Shown: positions 6,365 through 12,969 of the stretch, piece after piece
Layout: each line of letters starts with the position of its first letter
How positions within the stretch are numbered: position 1 is the stretch's first letter
Assembly (NCBI GenBank): GCA_910588955.1
Contig: CAJURQ010000039.1
Location: 1 to 31,642 of the forward strand
DNA: 31,642 nt
From: an uncultured Lachnospiraceae bacterium
Lineage (GTDB): Bacteria > Bacillota > Clostridia > Lachnospirales > Lachnospiraceae
Direction: 5' to 3'
The notes under the pieces: generated by a model
The model's database searches: none
The model's input: the letters and a program-made list of their open reading frames with translations, nothing else
What the model was told of the DNA's origin: nothing
Position numbers and translations under genes: made by a program

Positions 6365-8682
6365 TGGAACGATCCAGGAATTTCTATAAGACAATACGGT
6401 TGGGGTATATACTTATCTCCGTTCTTATCGGATGTATAGCATATAATAGCTTCTATGAATGGCAGGAGATAGAAGCATTAGAACTTGACAATAAAAAAAT
6501 AGACGAGTTCCGAAAAGAGATAAACAATATCAATATTCAAATGATAAAATTCTCTCTATTTGGTGAAACAATACTGGAATGGAACGATAAAGATATCGAA
6601 CATTACCATGCACAGCGTATGGCAATGGACAGTATGCTCTGCCGTTTCAAAGCTACCTATCCGGCAGAGCGTATAGACAGCGTACGCCATCTTCTCGAAG
6701 ATAAGGAACGGCAGATGTGCCAAATCGTGCAGATACTTGAACAGCAACAAGCCATCAACGATAAGATACCCCGTCAAGTACCCGTAATCGCGCAGAAAAG
6801 TGTGCAAGAACAACCCAAGAAACCTAAACGAAAAGGATTCTTGGGCATCTTCGGCAAAAAGGAAGAAGCGAAACCAACTGTGACTACCACGATGCACCGT
6901 TCCTTTAACCGGAATATGAGAACCGAACAACAGGCGCAAAGCCGTCGCTTATCGGTTCATGCCGATAGCCTTGCCGCACGAAATGCGGAACTTAACAGGC
7001 AACTGCAAGGACTGGTTGTTCAAATAGACGGGAAAGTACAAACTGACCTACAAAAGCGGGAAGCCGAGATAACAGCCATGCGGGAACGGTCGTTCATTCA
7101 GATTGGGGGCTTGACAGGGTTCGTTATACTGCTACTGGTCATATCATATATCATCATACACCGAAATGCCAACCGCATCAAGCGATATAAACAGGAAACC
7201 GCAGATTTAATTGAGCGACTGCAACAAATGGCAAAGCGAAACGAGGCACTGATAGCCTCTCGCAAGAAAGCCGTTCATACCATTACCCATGAATTACGTA
7301 CACCACTGACGGCAATAACGGGTTATGCCGGACTGATGCGGAAAGACTGCAATACGGATAAAACCGGGACGTATATCCGAAACATTCAGGAATCTTCTGA
7401 CCGCATGCGTGAAATGCTGAACACCCTGCTGAATTTTTTCCGGCTGGACAACGGCAAGGAACAGCCTAATTTCTCCGCATGTAGGATTTCCGCAATCACA
7501 CATACGCTCGAAACGGAGTTTATGCCAATCGCCATAAACAAAGGACTGACTCTGACAATACATTGCCACAAGGATGCCTTTGTATGTACAGATAAGGAAC
7601 GCATCTTGCAAATCGGGAACAACCTGCTGTCCAACGCTATCAAGTTCACGGAGAACGGCAGTGTTTCTTTGCGGGCAGATTATGATAACGGTCTGCTGAA
7701 ACTTATCGTCGAAGATACGGGTACAGGTATGACCGAAGAGGAACAGCAACGGGTATTCGGGGCGTTTGAACGTCTGTCAAACGCTGCCGCAAAGGATGGC
7801 TTCGGATTAGGTCTTTCCATTGTTCAGCGTATTGTGACAATGCTCGGCGGCACAATCCGTCTGGAGAGCGATAAAGGCAAAGGTAGCCGTTTCACGGTGG
7901 AAATCCCCATGCAGACAGCCGAGGAACTACCGGAACGGATAAATCAAACACAGGTTCATCATAACCATACATTCCACGATGTGGTTGCCATCGACAATGA
8001 CGAAGTGCTGCTCCTGATGCTGAAAGAAATGTATGCACAGGAAGGGATACACTGCGATACCTGCACCAATGCTGCGGAGCTGATGGAACTGATACGAAAA
8101 AAGGAATACAGCCTTCTTCTGACGGATCTGAATATGCCGGATATAAACGGTTTCGAGTTGCTGGAACTGTTGCGCACTTCCAACGTTGGCAATTCAAGGG
8201 ATATCCCGGTAGTCGTGACAACCGCTTCGGGCAGTTGCGGCAAAGAGGAACTTATAGAACATGGATTCACAGAATGCCTGTTCAAGCCGTTCTCCATATC
8301 TGAACTGATGGAGATTTCAAATAAATGCGCCATGAATGCGGCACAAAATGAAAAGCCGGGTTTCACCTCCCTGCTATCCTACGGCAATGAAGCCGTCATG
8401 CTGGAGAAATTGATAACGGAAACAGAAAAGGAAATGCAGTCGCTCAGGTATGCGGAACAACGGAAAGACCTTCCGGAACTGGACGCCCTAACACACCACC
8501 TGCGCAGCTCTTGGGAGATACTCCGTGCCGACAGACCGTTGAGGGAACTTTATAAACTGATTCATCACAATGGCACACCTGACGACAAAGCAATAGGCAA
8601 TGCCGTAAGAGCTGTGCTGGATAAGGGTTCGGAGATAATCCGGCTGGCAAAAGAAGAAAGGAAGAAATATAACAATGGATAA
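6364..8682 (+). CDS. rteA: RteA, hybrid sensor histidine kinase
   Basis: The sensor of the RteA-RteB system that links tetracycline exposure to transfer in CTnDOT-type elements. Domains in order: transmembrane helix near residues 12-31; an extracytoplasmic, partly coiled-coil region containing a basic KPKRKGF stretch; a second helix about 245-267; a HisKA domain with THELRTPLTAI (phospho-accepting His309); a HATPase domain with NLLSNAIKF, EDTGTGM and DGFGLGLSI; a receiver domain with TDLNMPDINGFE (phospho-accepting Asp588); and a C-terminal segment with HHLRSS (His711 onward) that fits the HxLKGS pattern of an Hpt domain. It is thus a phosphorelay kinase. The gene starts in the tetQ stop and its end overlaps rteB by 8 bp. 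The signal it senses is not evident from the sequence. Confidence 0.95.
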   Translation: MERSRNFYKTIRLGYILISVLIGCIAYNSFYEWQEIEALELDNKKIDEFRKEINNINIQMIKFSLFGETILEWNDKDIEHYHAQRMAMDSMLCRFKATYPAERIDSVRHLLEDKERQMCQIVQILEQQQAINDKIPRQVPVIAQKSVQEQPKKPKRKGFLGIFGKKEEAKPTVTTTMHRSFNRNMRTEQQAQSRRLSVHADSLAARNAELNRQLQGLVVQIDGKVQTDLQKREAEITAMRERSFIQIGGLTGFVILLLVISYIIIHRNANRIKRYKQETADLIERLQQMAKRNEALIASRKKAVHTITHELRTPLTAITGYAGLMRKDCNTDKTGTYIRNIQESSDRMREMLNTLLNFFRLDNGKEQPNFSACRISAITHTLETEFMPIAINKGLTLTIHCHKDAFVCTDKERILQIGNNLLSNAIKFTENGSVSLRADYDNGLLKLIVEDTGTGMTEEEQQRVFGAFERLSNAAAKDGFGLGLSIVQRIVTMLGGTIRLESDKGKGSRFTVEIPMQTAEELPERINQTQVHHNHTFHDVVAIDNDEVLLLMLKEMYAQEGIHCDTCTNAAELMELIRKKEYSLLLTDLNMPDINGFELLELLRTSNVGNSRDIPVVVTTASGSCGKEELIEHGFTECLFKPFSISELMEISNKCAMNAAQNEKPGFTSLLSYGNEAVMLEKLITETEKEMQSLRYAEQRKDLPELDALTHHLRSSWEILRADRPLRELYKLIHHNGTPDDKAIGNAVRAVLDKGSEIIRLAKEERKKYNNG

Positions 8683-9997
8683 GACAAAAATCATCGTGGT
8701 GGAGGACAACATCGTGTATTGCGAGTTTGTCTGTAACCTGCTGGCACGTGAGGGATTCCGTACCGTGCAGGCTTTCCACCTCTCGACAGCGAGGAAACTT
8801 CTGCAACAAGCCGCTGACGGGGACATCGTGGTTTCAGACCTGCGCCTACCTGACGGCAATGGTATCGACCTGTTGCGTTGGATGCGCAAAGAGGGTATGA
8901 CGCAGCCGTTCATCATCATGACCGACTATGCCGAAGTGCATACGGCGGTTGAAAGTATGAAACTCGGCTCGCTGGACTACATACCCAAACAACTCGTGGA
9001 GGACAAACTCGTGCCTCTTCTCCGTACCATACTGAAAGAGCGGAATATCGGGCGGAGCCGTATGCCCGTGTTTGCCCGTGACGGTTCCGCCTTCCGGAAA
9101 ATCATGCACCGGATAAGGCTGGTAGCACCAACCGACATGAGCGTACTGATATTCGGAGAGAACGGCACGGGCAAGGAGCATATCGCCCACCATCTGCATG
9201 ATAAAAGCAAACGTTCCGGCAAGCCGTTCGTGGCTGTGGACTGCGGATCGTTAAACAAAGAGCTTGCTCCATCGGCATTTTTCGGACACGTCAAAGGCGC
9301 ATTCACCGGTGCGGACAGTGCCAAGAAAGGATATTTCCATGAAGCCGAAGGCGGCACGCTGTTTTTGGACGAAGTGGGCAACCTCGCACCGGAAACCCAA
9401 CAGATGCTTCTGCGTGCCATACAGGAGCGGCGATACCGCCCCGTTGGTGACAGGACGGATAGAAGTTTCAATGTCCGTATTATCGCTGCCACCAACGAGA
9501 ATCTGGAAAAGGCGGTCAATGAAAAGCGTTTCCGGCAGGACTTGCTGTACCGTCTGCACGACTTCGAGATAACCGTTCCGCCGCTGCGTGATTGTCAGGA
9601 AGACATCATGCCGCTGGCAGAGTTTTTCCGCGAGATTGCCAATAATGAATTGGAGTGCAAGGTTAGCGGATTCAGCTCCGAAGCACGGAAAGCGTTGCTG
9701 ACCCATTCATGGCCGGGCAACGTGCGCGAGCTTCGGCAGAAAATCATGGGCGCGGTGTTGCAGGCACAGACGGGACTTGTCACGAAAGAGCATCTGGAAC
9801 TTGGGATAACCGAAACAACCTCTATTACCGGCTTCTCCCTACGCAACGATGAGGAAGATAAAGAGCGGATTCTGCGTGCTTTGAAGCAGGCTGACGGGAA
9901 CCGGAAGGTCGCTGCCGAATTGCTTGGAATAGGCAGGACAACACTCTATAATAAACTGGAAGAATATGGATTGAAGTATAAATTTGAGCAACCATAG
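8675..9997 (+). CDS. rteB: RteB, NtrC-family response regulator
   Basis: A 440-residue activator with three domains: a receiver with acidic residues VEDN and phospho-acceptor Asp55 in SDLRLPDGNG; a central AAA+ domain with Walker A GENGTGKE (from residue 161), GAFTGA loop (208-213), Walker B GGTLFLDEVG and the arginine-finger region; and a C-terminal Fis-type helix-turn-helix (DGNRKVAAELLGIGRTTLYNKL). An intact GAFTGA loop normally means contact with sigma-54 RNA polymerase. In CTnDOT RteB is needed for rteC transcription. It begins inside the last codons of rteA (8-bp overlap), so the kinase and regulator are coupled and probably expressed together with tetQ. Confidence 0.96.
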   Translation: MDKTKIIVVEDNIVYCEFVCNLLAREGFRTVQAFHLSTARKLLQQAADGDIVVSDLRLPDGNGIDLLRWMRKEGMTQPFIIMTDYAEVHTAVESMKLGSLDYIPKQLVEDKLVPLLRTILKERNIGRSRMPVFARDGSAFRKIMHRIRLVAPTDMSVLIFGENGTGKEHIAHHLHDKSKRSGKPFVAVDCGSLNKELAPSAFFGHVKGAFTGADSAKKGYFHEAEGGTLFLDEVGNLAPETQQMLLRAIQERRYRPVGDRTDRSFNVRIIAATNENLEKAVNEKRFRQDLLYRLHDFEITVPPLRDCQEDIMPLAEFFREIANNELECKVSGFSSEARKALLTHSWPGNVRELRQKIMGAVLQAQTGLVTKEHLELGITETTSITGFSLRNDEEDKERILRALKQADGNRKVAAELLGIGRTTLYNKLEEYGLKYKFEQP

Positions 9998-10019
9998 CCC
10001 GCAATTCGCTGAAAATGGC

Positions 10020-10027
10020 TATCTTTG
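10020..10027 (+). promoter_or_regulatory. Possible -7 element upstream of the structured region
   Basis: TATCTTTG fits TAnnTTTG exactly and lies 23 bp after the rteB stop. No TTTG is found about 19-21 bp upstream, so the match is only half of a promoter. If used, the transcript would run through the nested palindrome and end at the hairpin near 10251, giving an RNA of roughly 220 nt. Confidence 0.35.
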
Positions 10028-10100
10028 CATGACATATTAGAAGGTAACGGCGATTGGCAGAGCCTTTTGCCGCCTATATATAACATAAGACCGCAAGGCG

Positions 10101-10224
10101 TTTCGAGCGAAAATCTGGTAAATTGACACTACGGAGACGATTGCGTGATGCTTATGCTATGCCTACGCATAGCGTGCATTCACGTACTCTCCGTAAAAGG
10201 CTTTACCAGAGCCGTCGCTCGAAA
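10101..10224. repeat. 124-nt nested palindrome (long interrupted hairpin)
   Basis: Five nested pairs of arms share one centre. They are TTTCGAGCGA (10101-10110) with TCGCTCGAAA (10215-10224); TCTGGTAAA (10114-10122) with TTTACCAGA (10202-10210); TACGGAGA (10130-10137) with TCTCCGTA (10188-10195); CGTGATGC (10144-10151) with GCATTCACG (10176-10184, one extra T); and GCTATGC (10156-10162) with GCATAGC (10167-10173) around a CTAC loop. Small internal loops of 2-7 nt separate the arms. A strong terminator follows at once. The pattern suits a structured RNA or an untranslated leader of the DHFR-like gene. It could also be a cruciform DNA site. I do not recognise it as a named RNA family. Confidence 0.85.
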
Positions 10225-10251
10225 GTAGTGTGATTTGCACGCTACTTTTTT
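10222..10251 (+). terminator. Strong intrinsic terminator after the nested palindrome
   Basis: AAAGTAGTGTG (10222-10232) pairs with CACGCTACTTT (10238-10248) around a 5-nt loop with a single G-U pair, and a run of six T ends at 10251. It lies 27 bp before the DHFR-like start codon, so transcription coming from rteB or the structured region should mostly stop here unless it is antiterminated. Confidence 0.8.
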
Positions 10252-10278
10252 GTCCTTGCCCAACGAAAGGAAACGATA

Positions 10279-10692
10279 ATGGGTAAAGTACAGATTCTTG
10301 CCGTCCTCACGATGGACGGTTGTCAAAGCTCCGAGTTATATTGCAAAGCGTATAAGGAACTGCGCCTTGAAGATTGCGGTATCAACGAGATAAGGGAAAA
10401 CGCCCTTTATCATATCACACCGGATTATTCCATATCTATGCTTGACGAATGGCGGAAATCCACAACAGACATCTGCTATCTGGCAGAAGTCACTCCTGAA
10501 AAGGCGGACTACATCAACGGGCTGCTGCGTATGCGTGTGGTGGATGAAATCATACTTTACACGATTCCTTTCATTGCCGGAACGGGAAAGCGTTTCTTCC
10601 AGTCCGCCTTGCCACAGGGACAATGGACGCTGACCTCACAGAAGGTGTACCGCAACGGAGTGGTCCGCCATATCTATAAAGCGTGCGTTTGA
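10279..10692 (+). CDS. RibD C-terminal / dihydrofolate-reductase-like protein, 137 aa
   Basis: A short protein with features of the RibD_C (DHFR-like) family: an N-terminal strand followed by a substrate-loop-like TMDG (QILAVLTMDGCQ), and a C-terminal DEIILYTIPFIAGTGKRFF segment followed by a strand pair ending NGVVRHIYKA. The first resembles the start of family members and the second the conserved P-x-x-G-x-G region near their end. At 137 residues it is shorter than the usual 170-200, and the central nucleotide-binding part is reduced, so catalytic activity is doubtful. The ATG at 10279 follows an A/G-rich stretch. It stands alone between a terminator upstream and another at 10787, between rteB and rteC. 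Its role in the element is unknown. Confidence 0.7.
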   Translation: MGKVQILAVLTMDGCQSSELYCKAYKELRLEDCGINEIRENALYHITPDYSISMLDEWRKSTTDICYLAEVTPEKADYINGLLRMRVVDEIILYTIPFIAGTGKRFFQSALPQGQWTLTSQKVYRNGVVRHIYKACV

Positions 10693-10711
10693 TGTCCGGA
10701 AAGTGGACGAA

Positions 10712-10728
10712 TGTTCAGTAAATGAACA
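10712..10728. promoter_or_regulatory. Inverted repeat upstream of rteC (candidate operator)
   Basis: TGTTCA-GTAAA-TGAACA is a perfect 6-bp inverted repeat with a 5-bp spacer, 175 bp before rteC. A nearby GTCC/GGAC pair (around 10695-10709) adds dyad symmetry. RteB activates rteC in CTnDOT, so a dyad here is a plausible binding site, but a terminator-like hairpin lies between it and rteC. Confidence 0.3.
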
Positions 10729-10786
10729 CTTTAAGCTGAATACAATTCCTGTCGGATAAATAAATTGAGAAATTATCACACTGAAA

Positions 10787-10825
10787 TCCAGCACCTTGCA
10801 GAGAGCGTGCCGGATTTTTTCTTTT
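10787..10825 (+). terminator. Terminator of the DHFR-like gene
   Basis: TCCAGCAC (10787-10794) pairs with GTGCCGGA (10807-10814) with one A-C mismatch, and six T follow directly, then CTTTT. Transcription of rteC should therefore begin downstream, between about 10826 and 10902, although I see no clear TTTG/TAnnTTTG pair there. Confidence 0.6.
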
Positions 10826-10902
10826 ATGTACACGCTTTTTGCCAATCATATTCATGTGCGCATACCGAAAAACAGAGTGTAAAATTTCAAAATTGACAGG
10901 AC

Positions 10903-11520
10903 ATGAATTATTTCTTATTGGCGGAAACCGAGTTCTTCCGCCGTATAAACGAAGCCGGGGACTGCAATATGGAAACGGCATACACGGCTTTCGCCACGCA
11001 AGTGATCGAACTATGCAGCGGCAATGTGGACACCAACCGCACCATCATTGCGCTGGCTTACATTGAAATCGAGTTGCAGCACCATCCCGTGCGCAATCTT
11101 CCCGAAGAAAAGAGGGAGGTTGCAGCCTACATCAGCAAGGCACTCTCTTTCGTGAGGAAGATGCAGAAGTTCCTTGCCGCTCCCCAAGTGCCACCACTAA
11201 TCCCCATCCGTACATCCTCCGACAACACAACCGAAAATCCCGCCTCACCCCTGCAATGGACGGGCAACGCCATCGACCTCGTGGAACTTATCTACGGCAT
11301 CAACGAGATGGGCTGCATCAACAACGGCAACATGCCGCTCAAACAGCTGGCCCCGCTTCTCTACAAGATTTTCGGGGTTGAATCAAAGGACTGCTACCGC
11401 TTCTATATAGACATCAAACGCCGGAAGAACGAAAGCCGCACCTATTTCCTTAACAGAATGCAGGAGAAACTGAACGAGAGAATGCTCCGCGGCGAAGAAA
11501 TGGAGCGCATGAGAAGATAA
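10903..11520 (+). CDS. rteC: RteC, regulator of excision
   Basis: A 205-residue protein of the RteC family, recognised from its overall sequence, including the C-terminal IDLVELIYGINEMGCI and KDCYRFYIDIKRRK segments. The latter part resembles a winged-helix DNA-binding region. In CTnDOT RteC is made under RteB control and activates the excision operon, the step before transfer. The ATG at 10903 follows an A-rich leader. A strong bidirectional terminator follows the stop by 18 bp. The excision operon I would expect next in CTnDOT is absent from the following interval; a cargo island stands there instead. Confidence 0.93.
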   Translation: MNYFLLAETEFFRRINEAGDCNMETAYTAFATQVIELCSGNVDTNRTIIALAYIEIELQHHPVRNLPEEKREVAAYISKALSFVRKMQKFLAAPQVPPLIPIRTSSDNTTENPASPLQWTGNAIDLVELIYGINEMGCINNGNMPLKQLAPLLYKIFGVESKDCYRFYIDIKRRKNESRTYFLNRMQEKLNERMLRGEEMERMRR

Positions 11521-11538
11521 AAAATATCCATTATAAAT

Positions 11539-11571
11539 AAAAAGACAGGATGCATGTATTCCTGTCTTTTT
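11539..11571. terminator. Bidirectional terminator after rteC; left edge of the cargo island
   Basis: AAAAAGACAGGA (11539-11550) pairs perfectly with TCCTGTCTTTTT (11560-11571) around a 9-nt loop. The T-run exists on both strands. Base composition becomes much more AT-rich after it. Confidence 0.85.
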
Positions 11572-11769
11572 AGTTTATATTTGATTACATACTAATTAGT
11601 TCTATATGAAACCTTTCAATCCGATAAAGATAAACTGCAAAACATTATGTCTGGGAAATAATAGAACAATTAGTGCTATTAGCATTTATAATTACTACGA
11701 ACGATGAAACAACTACTTTAAGATTGATCTATAAAAATCGCCACTTTGCAGTTTGTTTTTTGTGTAAAA

Positions 11770-11800
11770 TTCGCCAATTAAAAAATTATGATTATCTTTG
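11770..11800 (+). promoter_or_regulatory. Promoter of the ATPase-gajA-gajB operon
   Basis: A perfect -7 element TATCTTTG (11793-11800) with a one-mismatch -33 element TTCG (11770-11773) at 19-bp spacing. Transcription would start about 7 bp later, just before the ATPase ATG at 11820, which supports that start over in-frame codons further upstream. Upstream, AAACTGCAAA (11632-11641) and TTTGCAGTTT (11745-11754) form a perfect 10-bp inverted repeat about 100 bp apart. Confidence 0.65.
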
Positions 11801-11819
11801 CACTATAATTCATAAAGGT

Positions 11820-12950
11820 ATGGAAACAGTAAATAGAATACTTCAAGAGAAGATTACTGCACGAATCGCGCCCAATAAAGCAGTATTAATTTTTGGTGCC
11901 CGCCGTGTTGGTAAAACGGTAATGATGCGTAAAATTGTGGACAACTATTCAGGTAGGACGATGATGCTCAACGGCGAAGACTACGACACATTAGCACTAT
12001 TGGAGAATCGCTCAATAGCCAATTATCGGCATTTATTGGATGGTATTGATTTGCTGGCTATTGATGAGGCACAGAACATACCACAAATCGGTAGTATTCT
12101 GAAGTTGATAGTTGATGAAATACCGGGAATAAGCGTCTTGGCAAGTGGTTCTTCATCATTCGATTTACTGAATAAGACTGGTGAACCGTTGGTAGGTCGC
12201 AGTACGCAATTTTTACTTACTCCTTTTTCGCAACGGGAAATAGCACAAATAGAAACCCCTTTTGAAACTCGTCAGAATCTTGAAGCCCGTTTAATTTACG
12301 GTTCATATCCTGAAGTAGTAATGATGGAGAACTATGAACGTAAAACAGACTATTTACGCGATATTGTAGGTGCATACCTGCTTAAAGATATCTTAGCAAT
12401 TGACGGCTTAAAAAATTCGAGCAAGATGCGCGATCTGCTTCGATTGATAGCTTTTCAGTTGGGCAGTGAAGTTTCTTACGATGAGTTAGGTAAACAGCTC
12501 AGCATGAGCAAAACAACAGTTGAAAAATATCTTGACCTCTTGGAGAAAGTATTCGTTATATATCGTCTTGGGGCTTACTCGCGCAATCTTCGCAAGGAGG
12601 TGACGAAAGCTGGGAAGTGGTATTTCTATGATAATGGCATTCGAAATGCTATTATAGGTGCTTTTTCACCATTGGCTATTCGGCAGGATGTTGGTGCATT
12701 GTGGGAGAACTATATCATCGGAGAGCGTCGTAAGGCGAATTTCAACGAAGGGCTGCATAAGGAGTTCTATTTTTGGCGTACTTACGATAAACAAGAGATT
12801 GATCTTATCGAAGAGAATCCTAATAATCTGACCGCATTGGAATTTAAATGGGGGAACAAGATGCCGACTGTTCCAAAAGTATTTCAAGAAGCATATCCAC
12901 ACGTAGAGTTTCATGTGGTGAACAGGGAAAATTATTTAGAATTTGTGTAA
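11820..12950 (+). CDS. AAA ATPase with DUF4143 C-terminal domain, 376 aa
   Basis: An N-terminal P-loop ATPase of the AAA_14 type: Walker A GARRVGKT (residues 26-33), Walker B LLAIDEAQN, and a sensor-like LASGSSSFDLL. A helix-turn-helix-like stretch (SYDELGKQLSMSKTTVEKYLDLLEK) follows. The C-terminal DUF4143 part carries EIDLI (Asp328) and LEFK (Glu341 to Lys343), the spacing expected of a PD-(D/E)xK nuclease-like core. The frame is open to a GTG at 11673, but the ATG at 11820 fits the promoter and the family's usual N-terminus. The stop lies 19 bp before the GajA ATG, so it is probably the first gene of a three-gene operon. Proteins of this family are common orphans in Bacteroidales. A role in defence here is inferred only from position. 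Confidence 0.85.
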   Translation: METVNRILQEKITARIAPNKAVLIFGARRVGKTVMMRKIVDNYSGRTMMLNGEDYDTLALLENRSIANYRHLLDGIDLLAIDEAQNIPQIGSILKLIVDEIPGISVLASGSSSFDLLNKTGEPLVGRSTQFLLTPFSQREIAQIETPFETRQNLEARLIYGSYPEVVMMENYERKTDYLRDIVGAYLLKDILAIDGLKNSSKMRDLLRLIAFQLGSEVSYDELGKQLSMSKTTVEKYLDLLEKVFVIYRLGAYSRNLRKEVTKAGKWYFYDNGIRNAIIGAFSPLAIRQDVGALWENYIIGERRKANFNEGLHKEFYFWRTYDKQEIDLIEENPNNLTALEFKWGNKMPTVPKVFQEAYPHVEFHVVNRENYLEFV

Positions 12951-12969
12951 TGTAAAAATTTATAAGAGT

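Noticed and set aside
10101..10251. Retron msr-msd RNA or diversity-generating element
   Set aside because: The fold resembles a long hairpin RNA, but there is no reverse transcriptase gene anywhere in the window and no template/variable repeat pair.
9998..10902. ermF resistance region of CTnDOT
   Set aside because: The rteB-rteC interval is only about 0.9 kb and contains a DHFR-like gene and RNA-like structures, with no methyltransferase or transposase.
11673..11819. 49-codon N-terminal extension of the AAA/DUF4143 ATPase
   Set aside because: It would run upstream of and through the predicted promoter, and the family starts near the ATG at 11820.
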